Positions 11,040-24,885 of a DNA stretch of 64,000 nt are shown here, one piece after another. The notes under the pieces were generated by a model. The model saw nothing but the letters and a program-made list of their open reading frames with translations. It did no database searches and had not been told where the DNA came from. The translations under genes and the position numbers were made by a program. The DNA lies in contig NC_090282.1 of the NCBI RefSeq assembly GCF_037392515.1, positions 31,605,554 to 31,669,553 on the forward strand. Reading direction: 5' to 3'. Numbering within the stretch: position 1 is the first letter of the stretch; every line of letters begins with the position of its first letter. Source of the stretch: Haliotis asinina (taxonomy: Eukaryota; Mollusca; Gastropoda; Lepetellida; Haliotidae).

Positions 11040-14000
11040 AACAAATATGAGACAGGGTTTCAGTCATAGCAAATATGAGGCTATAAATCATATTCGTCTT
11101 AGTCATATTACCCTAACACCCAGTAACCTTGCTCAACCATCGTTTATCTTTGCGCTACAGAATGACAACACACTGTAGGAGGAATGTACTCGAACAGATC
11201 TGGATTAGAAAAAGCAAAGTCACTGGACCTCATACATATATTAGTCACACCTTTTGGGTGACTCAGTGACTAACAAATATATATTCTTCAACCAATAATT
11301 TACAACAAGAACCTAAACAGTCACAAGTCCCATACTGACATGAGTGAAACAAAATCTATCACATGTACCATGGACCATCTCAAAGATTCACAGTTAACAG
11401 TCAAAGCCTGATTTAATGTAAATGTCACCTATTACAAGTCTAATTCTCCCCGAGCGATGACAAATGTTCAGTTCGGGTAAATTATACAAGTTGTATGCAA
11501 GTGAAACAGTCATAGGTAAGAACCAAACATTAGCAGACATCAACATTGACATTTCTAAATGGGAATCGATACAAATTTCTCAAAGGAGACAACCTATAGC
11601 ATGTATTCTGATTTGTAGTTGAATGGGTGCGTGAGTGAGTGAGTGAGATACAGGATTGGAGGATGCCCTTTTTGAAACAATGCCCTTGTTTGTGAAAGAA
11701 GACATGTATTAAGCCAAACCTGTTCACCTTTACAGAGTACATACACAGCACTCATAACATAAAGTACTCGTTTGCCTGGCACAGACACTAGTATTTGCAT
11801 GCAAATGAAATATTTCCAACTTCAAGCATTAAGCAACACTGCTAACACGCTATATGAACATGTTGTGGCTCTGTCTGCTACAGCTATAACAGTTTTTATC
11901 CACCGATTATCTGTGATAACTGGTTAGACCATGAGGTGAAAGTCTTAGTACATCAGAATTTGATTACAACTGTGCAATGGGGTTCAGTACTCATAACTTC
12001 CATCCAACTTATTCAAGGGGTTACAGAAGTGATTTTCCCAATCTATACTGCTGGCACCATAAACAGCCCGCTAATGTTTCTGCTAACGCTGCGCAATAAA
12101 CTTGTATACTGGTATTAACTGGTTCAGACAAGAAAAAGATATGCATTGGCACATGCTGATCGAAAACTGGTATTTTCACATGCATTCGGAAAACTCGGTA
12201 ACACTCGGAAGTCTTGAGATATTTAAGTTTTATTACATTGTTCCTTTCCTTTTCATTTGTGCCTAACATTACCTACATTTCTACTTTGTTATAAGCATAA
12301 TAGTTTCCAATGAAGCCTAATCTAGCATAGTTATTTTGTTGTGTTTTTGCTTCATAAATTCAGCATTAACTTGATCATAAGGAGTCTTTTTCATTAAAAA
12401 ACACTTCTTGCAATATATTGCAAATGTACACTATCATAACAGTTTTAATGATGGGCATAATAATATTAAACTGTAGGGATGATCATGATGATAGAGTGGG
12501 GTTTTCAGCCATTTTTAGCAACATTAAAATCATCACTGGGGACAGGAATGAAATGGAATCACTAAGAAGATACACTGGCATCATGTCTTATTTCAGTGAA
12601 ACAATAACGCACTCTGAGGTAATACAGTGATAATATCTGTAAGCTGCTGTATTGGCTGCTGCCACAAGCCCCCTCAGTACCTTCTGTATGTCGTCAATGC
12701 AGCAAGAGCTTAACAGTATTCATGCATTCATTTGATGTGTCCAAGTGTTCATCACACGGAAACGCTGCAAACATCGCACAAAACTTATCAGGAACCTCAG
12801 GCTCCTGTGCTTCAAAGACAGTGATCTGATTTGCTTTAACTTCTTTATCATGATCACTGCAGATAAATCTCCAGTAAAGAAAGGGTAAAAAATATAAAAG
12901 CAGACAGTGGGGAGGATTGGGGTAATACTTGTCTTCTTTGACAAACAGCAGCAAGCAAGTGCACTGTAATCAATAATGAAACAAGCCAAAGTCCTTGTAG
13001 CAATGACCATCTGTGTTCTACCTACAAAGACCTTGCCACATACTCACTCCCAACAAAATCAATAAGCATACTCTCTACAGTCTCAACAACATCCTGTATT
13101 TAACTCACACAAATACAGACTTATTCACCACCTTGGAAAATCTATTTTGTTCATCAAACTCAGCATTAATGACACAACATAGTAAGTGCTGATCACTACT
13201 TTTACGCCGTCTTTCTGAAAACCTTTCTGTGACGAGTATGGTGTTTTACGTCACAGTCGATAACAATCAAACAGTATAACACTGGCCAAAAAATCATTAA
13301 GTCTCAAACAAACAGTGACTGTAAGAATACGAATTAATCTTAACTCCCAGGTCACAATGACATTAGCCATCTCATGAAGTTTGATCACAAATATCCATTT
13401 CACTTAAACAGTGATGTATGTACATGAAGCTGTAACAGTGGATGATGGTGATGGTGATGGTGATGGTGATGGTGATGATGACGACGATGACAACGACGAT
13501 TTAACATGTGCTTTTTTAAATAATACTTATTATGCACACAGGTCAGTTCTACCACTTGGTATTAATGCCACTTTCGTAGTGCTAGCCTCTGATATACCAT
13601 GTTTTCGTCAACATTCACACCCAACACACACACTATAACTACTCTATGCCGACAGGTGCTTGTTTTATCCCCTCATTACTCAACACCTGGCAGGGCAGCC
13701 ACAATTATGAGAGGCTGTCAATTCATTTTCGACATCAACAAATAGCAGTCAATCCACTTGGCAAATACTTTCGATAAAAGTATGAACGATAAAACTGCCT
13801 ATGACATATGCACATGGCTTCATATGATAAAGCCTCTATCAGCAATACTGACTCAATATAGCATCAACCATACATGGTACATGCATGGGGAGTAAAACTT
13901 GGTTGGTGTGGCAAGAGCTTCAACCACTTTGCTATACAGCACCCTGTATTATGGATGACATGGAAGGAGACTGAACTGATGATGACTGTGAAGTTCGTGT

Positions 14001-15171
14001 AACTTGCAGTTATGTCACAATACATAATTTTGATGAATCGATATGTATCACGATACCTGTTTTCACTGCATTACTGTGTAAATCAAGTTACATCTTGAAC
14101 ATTAATATTTCATACTTTTTAAATGACCATGAAAAGATCAACATAAAAATGATTTTTAATCCTCAGAGATTAAAAACTTTTAATTTTCCATAATTGTGCA
14201 TGAAAAATAATCATTCATAACTCTCATAACATCCAAAACAAGATACATAACTTCAAAATGAAAACAATACAAAAACATATTTAAAACTATATTTTCAAAA
14301 GTAAATATTGATACAACTTTGAATGTATCCATAATTGTAATGTCTCATAAAAAGTACTGAGGTTTCGTGGCATCACTAGTAACTAGTCAGTCTGAAAATT
14401 CATCCACTGGGTTGACCAAGACTCAAGCTAAACCTGAGGTAAGCTCAGCTAAGAATAGTCATAATATTTACCATAAATGATTCTATAAGGATGCTAAGAG
14501 CCATGATTCAGAATCAGTTGCTTACTGACCTATAATTTTTGTCTCGTAAATTCAATACATTCAAGGGATACACTAATAATGGGCGTTCAGAACTCTTAAC
14601 TGAAAGAGCGTTTGAGAATCTCACTGAGAGAAAGCAATTACGTGGATTCATACATAATACCAAAAGCTAGAAACGATTTCACTTACAATTTTGAACGTTC
14701 CTGGTGAAAGGGTATTTCTTGATTTAGTGGGACTTGAAGCAGTGGTTTATGCAACACCACATGTTTATATGCTCCCTTGCATCATCACTTCAGAATATGG
14801 CTCACTAGGCAACACAGTATCAGCATGGCTGCTTCTCTAGGACAACCTGGAAACAAAGGAAATATTTCATCATTTCAGGGCAAAATGTAAACATATTTCC
14901 ATGCGTTTAGTTTTCCTGCTGAGCACAAATTACATAAGTGGTTATCCTAGTGAAGGAATCTTTTAACACGAAAGGCCTCACTGAGGCACTGGTGAGGAAA
15001 ATACAGCATAAATCTTTTAGTCTGTATACAAAGATGATTGCAGACACATGCACTTGAATGACAAAAACCATCATTTGTGCTGAGACAGTATTGCCAGACA
15101 ACACACACATAAAATGTGAAATTTTTCATTACATTTTTAAGACTGATGGTGATAAACTGTTCAAACAAGGT
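11040..15171. other. DENND4 intron, little recognisable content
   Basis: Contains a (GGTGAT)n/(GACGAT)n microsatellite at 13441-13500 and a short GTGAGTGAGTGAGT run near 11630. No gene or transposon is otherwise recognised. Confidence 0.5.
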
Positions 15172-15353
15172 AAAAGAGTGTGAATGAGTTCAGTTTTACA
15201 TAGCACTCAGGCAATATTCTAGCATTATGGCAGCGGTCTGTAAATAATTCAGTGATCAACACCACGAGCATCAATCTGTGCAGCTGGGATAAGTGTCAAC
15301 CAAGTCAGATAGCCTGACCACCCAATCCTGTTAGACGCCTCTTAGAAGTATGA
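15172..15353 (-). mobile_element. SINE family A copy
   Basis: Blocks in family order: GAGTTCAGTTTTACATAGCA, GCGGTCTGTAAATAATTCAG, GTGTCAACCAAGTCAG and CCTGACCACCCAATCCTGTT. Lacks the segment between the GGTCTGTAAATAAT and CAGTGATCAAC blocks. Confidence 0.8.
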
Positions 15354-17330
15354 GTTACTAATGACACATTCTAACAATCACAATAAAACAACTGAAACAA
15401 AATGACTGACATGCTATAAAACATGGTCACAAACTATGGTTATGACGGTAGTGTTCCAAGATCAAAGTCCAATGTCTAAAGATGCATAAACTTTGGTAAA
15501 TGAATGATAATGAGTCTGATTGTTTCACTCATACCAGTGACAATGGCTTAGGTGGCACTCAGAATGAACTCATATGGATCTTTACTGAGACATTTGGTTC
15601 ACACTGCCCAACAACAACTAAAAACACAAATTCAAGCCAGTTTGATCAATTATAAATCCCCTGACTTTGTTTCAACCGCTAACAAATTACTGTTTTACAT
15701 TGTTGCTCTATTCCACCAACAAGCTGATTTCACACATTCAAAATATGTTTAGTACTTATCAATCTAAGAACTAAAAATGACAGGACCCTTTCCCATTTGG
15801 AGACATTACACAGCTTAATTTCACAATTCATATCAATAGTTTCTTCCGTTAAGCCCTTTCTGCAAAACTGGAGACTAATATGAAGAAAATATAGATTTCA
15901 TCACATTGAGAATCTCCTATCTCACTGAGTTTCCTCTTCATCTTAAAAGTTGTTTTTCTATAAAAAATTATATATATGTTCAGAAACTAAGAATTAGTCA
16001 ACTTTTGACCTATTTTGTTATTGATCACTTTGAAAAGTCAACTTTTGACCTATTTTGCAATTGATCACTTTGACAGTTTCACAGACACATAACCAAGGGA
16101 CTGAATGACAACTAAAAATTACTTTTTCAATGATCAGGCAAAGTTGCGAAAACAAACATAAATGGAAACTAGATAAGGATAACTTACTTCTGGCTGGTCA
16201 GATAATGAGGCAGATGTTTGAGTTGATGCTTCGCTGAACAGAAGCTAAATACATGGCAATCAATTCCACATGTTCCAACCGAATAACTTCACTTCGACCA
16301 TACAGGATAACAGACGTGTATGACCTGAGATGTCGCAGAGACAAATGGCACTGCAATGTCAAACACAAATCCCAAGCCTAAGTGCGGTCAAATTCCTTCT
16401 GACATGTTTGAGTGGCATATTTAGAAGTTGAGACTACAATATAGAACAAATTTTATGGATAACAACTTCTTTATTTCATGTGTGTGAAATTCCTTCCGGT
16501 TCCTTAAGATCAATCAATGAAAACATTTATATTTTGACTAAAATATATACGGAAAACAATGCTGATATACCATTTAAGATAAGCATACCGAAAAGTCTTT
16601 AGCACAGTTTTCGTAACCACTATTAAAAATTAATTCGGGGACTAAATAGTGCCAGTGTTGGCTTCAATGTGACTGCGTACATCATGTTAATTTGAAAAGA
16701 ATTTTTTTTTAACATCAATACAGGAAGGTTGGCACTTACAAGAACTAAAATCTACGGAAATAATGCCATTTCACAACATAAATTCTGCTGAATTCTGCAT
16801 GACTGTACTTGGCCGAAACTACTGCTATTCCTTTTATTCAATGACATGTGTCATAGCTGTATGATGCCAGATGTCTCCAGTCATTAGCATACCAGTGGTA
16901 CTGGCCAACATGACATATCATCAATAACCACTGTATCAGCACCAACAAGCAGCCTCATGCATACATAACTACATGTTGCCAACTAGTAGCAGGGACTTAA
17001 CTGGTAGATATCATATCATTATAATGAGTTTTTCTCTGTAAGTCATATTCTGCATGTTCCTGCACACACAAGCTCAAGCTGTTACGATACTCATGACATC
17101 ATGATCTGTCTCAAGGGAAAATTAACATCATCTGTGCTCACTTAAATTAAAAATGGATACAGAGAAGAATGCTTGATTCTCATGAGAATCATGAACATGA
17201 TCCACTTTGAAAGGTTAATTGTCCTGTTGCACAATTAATCCAATGGCATGTTATGTTCTCAGCTTTTTTTACTTCCTTGTTCAGTTGTTCTTGTTTACAT
17301 AAATATTGTACATTTGTTAGGCTGCACCAA
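15354..17330. other. DENND4 intron, unassigned
   Basis: Holds a two-copy 41-bp tandem duplication at about 15995-16075 (GTCAACTTTTGACCTATTTT) and, at about 16450-16475, a short match (ATGGATAACAACTTCTTT) to the 1,273-bp TTAA element. Nothing else recognised. Confidence 0.5.
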
Positions 17331-17335
17331 AAAAT

Positions 17336-17606
17336 AAATGTTTCTCAGGCACATTTTTTTCAAAAGTGACTAGTGCAGTAGGACCTTTTTGTCATTTTTT
17401 TTATAGAAAAAAGTGACGATGGAGAACACATTTTTTTTCTCTCAGAAATACAGTTTGGAATGTTTTAACACGTGTTAATGAGTTGTAGATTCAGTCACAC
17501 TCGCTCTTACAGATACTTGTTCTTACTGTGGACAAATTGATGATAGTGACATGGCCAAGTCAAATTGTTGTTTTTAGACGGCAATAAAAAATTAATGCTG
17601 AGCACC
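17336..17606 (+). mobile_element. MITE family M1 copy
   Basis: Begins AAATGTTTCTCAGGCAC and shares CTCAGAAATACAGTTTGGAA, GTTAATGAGTTGTAGATTCA and CAAATTGATGATAGTGACAT with the 54.6-kb copy. The 3' terminal repeat is degraded. Confidence 0.7.
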
Positions 17607-18064
17607 ATGGCAGGGACCAACAGGTACCATATTTTAACGTGTTTTTTACATATAATCCAATAGCATGTTACTCTGTTGCGTTTTTCCCTTCTGTTGTTAG
17701 TGTTTTTAGTAAACACTGAATTTGGATGAACAGTGAAAACAAACTGATGTATCAAATGAAAAGTTTGGTGAAAGACTTGTGGGATTTGAATGAAGGATTT
17801 ATTGTCATAATGAAAGGAGATTCATTGTGCATGAAAGATCCTAGAATGTCAACACAGTAAAGGAGATACCAAAGTCAGTGTTTACCACTTTCATTAGACT
17901 TGCATGAGTCTCAAAGGTCATAATTAAAAGTTTAAATGATAATTTCTTAAACAGGGATTTCATGTAAGCAAAGAGACAGCTTAAGAGCTGACGGAGAAGT
18001 GAAGCCAATTTCCATACACACATCTGCAGATAAATGCATACTAACAATGCAGATCCTGACATGA

Positions 18065-18460
18065 TTAAGTATAGACTAATGCTTAGTCTCTGAATAATTA
18101 TAAATTTGATAGTAACAATTAAAAAATTAAAAGGGGCCCTAGTCTGTTTCAGTCCCTGAACCATATTATTTTGCCTAATGCCAAGTCTTCTCTGCAGTGC
18201 TTAAGCTCTAATTGAAGCAAGTCTAGATTTCCTCAGGTTCAGAATCTCATTGGATCTCCTTTTCAACTAAAATGGGTTTGTTTGTTACTATCAAACTTAT
18301 ATATACTCAGAGACTAAGCCTTAGTCTAAAGGAGCCCCAGTGAGATGGAAATTGAGAAATCTAAACTTGCTTCATTTAGGGCTTTACCACTGCAGAGACA
18401 GCTAGGCAGAAGGGAAAATGTTGTGGTTCAGGGACTGTGAGACAGGCTAGGTCAAGGGTT
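18065..18460. mobile_element. Foldback element with two overlapping inverted-repeat systems
   Basis: Arm pair 1: CAGTCCCTGAACC (about 18151) to GGTTCAGGGACTG (about 18425), with TGAAGCAAGTCTAGATTTC against its complement near 18355. Arm pair 2: GACTAATGCTTAGTCTCTGA (about 18071) against CAGAGACTAAGCCTTAGTC (about 18307-18325), each followed or preceded by the TTTGATAGTAAC / GTTACTATCAAA pair. The arms interleave, so the region can fold in two ways. Confidence 0.7.
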
Positions 18461-20500
18461 GCAACTGCTAACTCAGGTGATATAATACATTCAATGATTC
18501 AAACGCTTTCCATACAGTTACTTGCTTGAATTGTGGAGGAAATATCATATAATTGTATTTTTTGAGTTTGAATAAATGTTTTTTATCAGCATTTCCACCA
18601 CGTCTGTTGTGTTCATATCAGTCATGTTGGAGGTCAAGCTGAATGAATGCGGCAATTTTGTATATACATGCGTAGTGAAGCGTCGTGAAATCAGACGCAT
18701 GTTCAATACAAAAATTTCGAACTGCATAAATTCCAGCGCCAGCGTCAAAATCCATGGAGTTGTTGTTATGACCCGCCATAATTGTGGTCAAATGGAAGTA
18801 GTTCTCACAATAAGACTTGTTCATGCGTGGTGAAACGGCCTAAAATCAGATGGCGTCAATCCAGATTTGACTTAGCACAGGTTAATTGGTATGAAACAGG
18901 TAATGTCAAATAGGGTTTACACCAGCTACGGGGCATATCAGTCATACACACCTCTATCAACAAGAAGCTGCACGTCACTTTGGTTATGTTTCAACAAAAC
19001 TCGTAAGTGCTCTGGCGTCTACCCTCTTCTAGTTAGTCTGTGACACTACCATAGCTGTTAGGTTTGAACCATATGACTGTTACAGACATTTTCCAGAAAG
19101 TGTCTGTTAATTTGTTACTCAGTCTTGATCATGTTCAAACCTACATGCCGTTCCCATGGTTACAGCCTACAAAAAAAGATTTCATTAGGAAGAAAAAAAT
19201 ATGCCCTGGCCCCAATCACCTGTTTCAAATTGGATTATGGCCTGGAGTCTGCAAACGCAGAAAATAAGTAGCGTAATGTATTGGAATGTCAACAGTATTT
19301 CTAATTCACAGTAGTCAAGGATGTCACATTTTCACTAAAAGCTTGTCAAAAACATTTTCACCAACGCCCACAACAAACATAACTGAAAAATGGTCAAACA
19401 ATCTATTCAGCTTCTCATATGCATGAATGCATTAAATAATAACTCACAATTTCATGATTTTCAACAATCCCTGTCCAGTTTGTTTCACGAACGCCACACC
19501 CATGATTATGCCATATTAGTTTTCTTTACCAAAATAAGATCACAAATACAACACAATATATCAACAGAAAAATGATACTTTTTCCGACCCTCCCAAAACA
19601 CTTCTGTTCTATAATCAACAAATGTAGTAGAATGATTGGCACTGATATGTATTTTGTTCCACATTCTGAGCCCAGACAAACGTCTTGTTTACGAAATTAA
19701 CATATTTTTCAGAAAATAAATAAACAGTTCTTGCAATGTAGTAATAAAGTATGATTATGATAATGACATTTTTCATTTCCAGAAACCTTTGCATTAATAA
19801 AGAAGTGCCAAATATTACTGTCTTGCATGAGGTATACTGGATATATATACTTCAGGGTTTGTACGACAGACTAGCACTGAGTGTTCGGTATTAGTGTTTC
19901 AAAGTAACAGAATCCTAGGTCCTGTAAGTTTCAGATGTCTGTCTGGCCCACTGAAAATTCACAGGACCCATAGAATAAAATTAAAACACAACTTTCAGAT
20001 ATTTAACACTGTTTATAATTGGCACTGAAATTATTAACATCTTATAATATGAAACGTAAGTTTTATAAACAGGATTTGTCAGAGAATCTGATGCTATTCG
20101 TGAATGCTGCATGCAGTTCTGAGAAAAAGCCTCACAAAAAAAGATGTACACCTGATGTAGACAAGAAATTTACTTGAAATGTCATGAATATACACCCTTC
20201 ACTATCTCATATCATTCCAAAGTGCAAGAAGTACAGCTTCATTTCACACATGGCAGACAAGACCAATGAGAAACATCCACAAATGTCTTGTCCTGGCAAG
20301 AAACCAAAATCTTGTTCATCAAAACATTTTACCCTTATTTTGCTTTTCCAATATCCCTATGCTTGTTCTGTTATCACTGTCATATGATATAGACTATTAG
20401 AGTTGAAGTATGAGAACAGCAAGTGTCAGTCTCAGGTGAATGCAGGCAAGTAGGGGATAAAACACTGTTGATATATGTGCTAAAGATAAAAATTTCGCAG
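18461..20500. other. DENND4 intron, unassigned
   Basis: No recognisable exon, RNA gene or repeat. Open frames at 18576-18833 and 19064-19267 are short and match nothing I know. Confidence 0.45.
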
Positions 20501-20504
20501 AAAG

Positions 20505-20588
20505 ATGGCTGCCATGGACAATTTGCTGACTGAAACAAGCCCATTGCTTAAAGAATATTCAAGGACAAACAACTTATGGTTTGATTCA
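20505..20588 (+). CDS. Possible isolated first coding exon (28 residues), unknown product
   Basis: The ATG sits in AAAGATGGCTGCCATGG, which is both a good start context and a YY1-like promoter element (AAGATGGCTGC). The frame stays open for 28 codons, beginning MAAMDNLLTETSPLLKEY (TETSPLL resembles an acidic dileucine sorting signal), and then meets a strong donor GTGAGT at 20589. I do not recognise the peptide and could not find a partner exon downstream on this strand before HAUS1. It may be chance, a dead first exon, or an antisense transcript start inside the DENND4 intron. Confidence 0.2.
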
Positions 20589-20689
20589 GTGAGTAGTATT
20601 TACAAAGACAGGCAGGACCAGTCATGCTTCCCATTTAAAAGATCTGCCAGTCTATTTTCTAAGAGTAAGAAAATGAATAAAAAATACTT

Positions 20690-20895
20690 TTTCCTGCTCA
20701 AAAAATAAAATCCTTATCTTTTAAAGGCCACAAATGTAAACTTACAAGAGATTTCTGTTTTTGCATCAAATACACTTCCATAAATTACCCAAAATAAGAT
20801 ACCTGTAGTATTTAAAAGGAATATTTTCCCTCCTGCTGTTAGGTTTTATGAGGACAAAAATCTGTAAAACCAGAAATAAAATTGGTCTGACCTAA
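20690..20895 (+). repeat. Dispersed ~220-bp repeat R3, copy 1
   Basis: Blocks shared in order with 34150-34365 and 54180-54415: AAATGTAAACTTACAAGA, CATAAATTACCCAAAATAAG, TATTTAAAAGGAATATT, CTGCTGTTAGGTTTTATGAG and AATAAAATTGGTCTGACCT. No terminal inverted repeats are evident. Confidence 0.7.
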
Positions 20896-23800
20896 ATTTA
20901 AAAAATCAGCAACCATCGAGCCAGGGCTGGGCCATCTAATGTTTGATAAGAAGAGCAACAATTCATGGCACTGTATACATATTACAAAGACTCAGACAGG
21001 TCACACACAGTCAAAACCTGAAACATGTGGTGACCATGAACTGTCCAATGGGCAAGGCCAAGGACCAATGTCTTTGCTTCTCATGACTTACAAAACCTAC
21101 AGGCCACAGATGACCAAGTCATTGCACTGCTGTGCAAACTCATGTCCCTTTGGCATACAAGAACCCTATAATCGTGGGTTTAAATCTTGATTGCCCTGAT
21201 CAAGCCATTACTCTTGCCAGCATCCAAACTGTCCTTGATGGCTAAAGACCTGCATCTCTCAGGGCATTTATACCACATTAAGCTGGCATGTGATGATGTC
21301 AAAGAAGTATGATTCAAAGCAGCATAAAAACCAAAATCACTCACTATGAAAACCTAAAGTGGTCCTCTCTTTAGTCAGTACGGTCAGAGAATTCAGAATT
21401 CTTCTTACAAATTCATGACAATAGTGTCACTGTCAAAGTGAGTGAGTGAGTTCAGTTTTTATGCCACACACAGCAATATTCCAGGTACATGCATGGCGAC
21501 AGTCCGTAAATAATCCAGTGATCAACAGCATGAGCACTGATGTCTGAGAGTCTGACCACATGATCCTGTTAGTCACCTCTTAGGACAAGCATTGGTTTCT
21601 GAAAATCAGTTCTAGGCCAGATTGTTAGGGATGCAATGGTGTCATAACTATTTAATTCCTCTTATTACTTTTACTATACCACGTCTAGGAATTTCTGTTC
21701 AGTGTTCAGCGTAGACAGGAAGACAGGCAGATTTTCCTTACATTTACATCTGGAGTCTAGAATGTTTCCATTCTCAGATAATCCCACTCTAAATGCAGTG
21801 AAAAGGAAAGTTGTCATGATTTTTTTTAGCCATCAAAATGAAATAAATGCAGAGTCACAGAATGCATTCTGAATTCTGATACAACAAACAGGTTCAAGGG
21901 AATTCTAATTCTGCTCTGAACACATGCTGCATTGGGCAAATGTGGTCTTATATCAGTGCTGAAGTCTCCTGGCAATTCACCACTGACTGCATGGGCAGAG
22001 CAGAAGCAATCACATGGGCAGATCAAAGACTTGAAGGAAGAAAGTATCAGCAACATGAACAAAGGCATGGTAATTACATCCCTTGTGTGGAATTGGTTAA
22101 AGGCTGTCAGTCATCAAGTGTATCATGGGAAGGCAAACCATGGATTCTGTGCTGTAACTTTGGTACATGACACCACAAAAATAAACTATCGGAACAAAAA
22201 CAATGTTTCCTGAAGACGAAAATGTCAGAAAAAATATTCAAAGAAGACTGACAAAACTGATGATGATGTGAACTACTGGTACAACTCCCATTAAGTAACA
22301 GGCTTCAAGGCACATAATTCCTATAAGCACTATGGTCCAATAACGACTTCCTGCTGTCTCAGAGCCACAAGGCTGGACATGAAGCCAGAACATCTACTCA
22401 AATGGCTGAAACTCTAGCCTTAAAAATGCATTTAACATTAAGAGATTAACAAAACTGGTCCAGACTTGCTCTATTTTCCATCCCTGAAACTACTATAGCA
22501 AGAAGTATACGGTCCCCAATAGTCGGTCTCACTGCGAACCACATTACTCTTCCGAATTGACAAGCCTTCCTTATGAAGCAAATTCATATTTCTTCAGGAA
22601 CTGAATCACACATCTCCTTTTCAAATTAAATGGATCAAAATTATACACATTCAAAAACTAATCCCTAGTCTAGGTCTGCAAGTCATGTTAATTTACCCGT
22701 TTCTACCTATGCATTGAATATTGTGCATATCATATATATGTGAACAATCCACTATCTCTATCATTCCACCATTACCAGTAATGTTACTGATTACAGTAAC
22801 TTTCCATCAATCATACACATACCCCTTCATTTTCATCACCAAGGTAATCAAATTCAATGATAAACTTTGTGGTTAAAACGTTTATTCATGACACAGCAGA
22901 CATGGTTATGTTTGATTACTAGATGCATGGTTGCCTGCCTGCCTGGTCCAGGTGTCACCTGGCACAATCCTGCTTGAACGTTGGTAACAGCAGCAAAATG
23001 TTAAGACTGACAAAGCATCTAAGTGCTGATGGCATTTCTATGTAAAACTAAAAATTATTCCCACATCTTCAAAGGTAACACATTATCACATTTACACCCA
23101 CAGGGGTCCTGTACATATACATATTTACACTGTGTGACAGCTGAAAGATTTTATACATAATGATGAAAATGAGTCACTATGTGAGAAATCATTAATAATC
23201 ACTCCAAGGTTGAACCTACACAGAAAAACACTTGCAGCATCAAACTCTATTTCCATGATCATACTGCTGAACAGGTTGGTGGAAGGTTCCGCTGGATGTT
23301 TAAAGCTGTCACTTGCAGAGCTGCCTTTGGAGACGTAGAATGGAAATAATTAAATATTCCTTAGGTGAACTTTGTATTTCTAGTGAAGAAGTTGAAGAAT
23401 GAAAACATATTTGTTCTGCACCCATTCCATATGTTTTTGCATTCTGAATGAACATTTTTGCAATTTGAACAACTCTTCTCTTTGAAAACATTTCCATGAA
23501 AGAAGAAAAAAACTAATTAATTTTTAAGAGAACCTTTCATCCTCAGCTTTTTTCAAATGTTGAATTTGGGAACTAGACGGCTTAATCTGGACTTGCCTAG
23601 GCTTCCATCAAAATTATTTTTGTTAAATATACATAAAATATATTTTCGTTAAATATAGATTTCCACAAAATTTGTTTTAAACCATTTATTTCACATGGTG
23701 TAGGAGCAATGGAAGCAAAGAAGGAACATTCAAGAAACTGGTCTCCACCTGCAAGTGTGTCACATGACACACAATCCACAACATGAGAAGTATCATCCTG

Positions 23801-24880
23801 TATCATTGTAACAGCTACCTGAGCTGATTAGCCAGCTATGATTCATCTCCCTCGAGCCACTGCATGTCAAGCTGAACTTTAACAAGAGTACACAAGGAAT
23901 AGGCATGTATTATGACCCTAATTGGGTTCAATGTTCAGCAATGGAAGTGTTGTATCATCACCGCGTTGCACAATGTTTTGTTCCACACACTCATTCAATG
24001 GCTTTCAGCAATGGCAGCCCCACCAAGAATGTCAGCTTCACCTCATAGCAATTCCTACCACCCATATGCATTTGAACTAGTGGTGAAATGTGTAAACAGC
24101 TATTTGTAGAAATAGGTCATCTGGCATATTTATTCGTACCTTGGTGTTATTATTTGTCTGGCTGGACCAGACTGGAACAACATAGGGTTGCTGGGTCTCA
24201 CACCGCTAGTTATCTAATGTGGTTCAGGACTGGAGCTGATGAAAAGTGAAGTCACCACCTGCATAACTGGTATCCCATAAGTTAAACATTTACTAACAGA
24301 CCGTGATAAATTCAGCAGCAGCTCAGTACAATTACACAACTACTTCTTAAGTAATTGTTAGATTGGCATTCTAGAGGTTGGTGAGTCAAAATGAAACACA
24401 CAACTTTATGGATGACAATTTTTTGTTTATTGCATAAAGCAATGTTTCAATGAAGATTCAAAGCGTTGTCTACCTAAAAGTGGATTAAATGATGCAAGAA
24501 TCTATATTGAAGCATCACTCTGTGCAATAAAAAAGAACTTGTCGTCCCTGAAGCTGCATGTTTCATTTTAACTCCAGCTCCCATTCATGCTGTGTGAAAA
24601 AGGTAGCAGTCAGGCCTTTCAAAGTTTCATAGTATAATGGGACAGACACTTATCCTAAAGGAATACACAGAACTTGAGACACCCACTTCCTGCACTGGAT
24701 CAGAGTACATAGATGAGATGACTAACAATCATGAATAGCATCTAGGAGTTGACACAACACTTATATAACTATAGCAAGGAAAGGATGTGACTTAACATGA
24801 GTAAGTTGCATGACAATGTGATTGGTCAATATTCATTCCATCCTCCATACATGATTACACATATAATACACCATTTGATA
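20896..24880. other. DENND4 intron, mostly unassigned
   Basis: Apart from the SINE at 21433-21625 and a diverged relative of the 18-kb foldback at about 22470-22690, nothing is recognised. Open frames on both strands at 21826-22213 overlap and match no family known to me. Confidence 0.45.
21433..21625 (-). mobile_element. SINE family A copy
   Basis: Begins GTGAGTGAGTGAGTTCAG, then CACAGCAATATTCCAGGTAC, TCCAGTGATCAACAGCATGA and GTCACCTCTTAGGACAAGCA. An internal deletion removes the GTGTCAACCAAG part. Confidence 0.8.
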
Positions 24881-24885
24881 TATAG

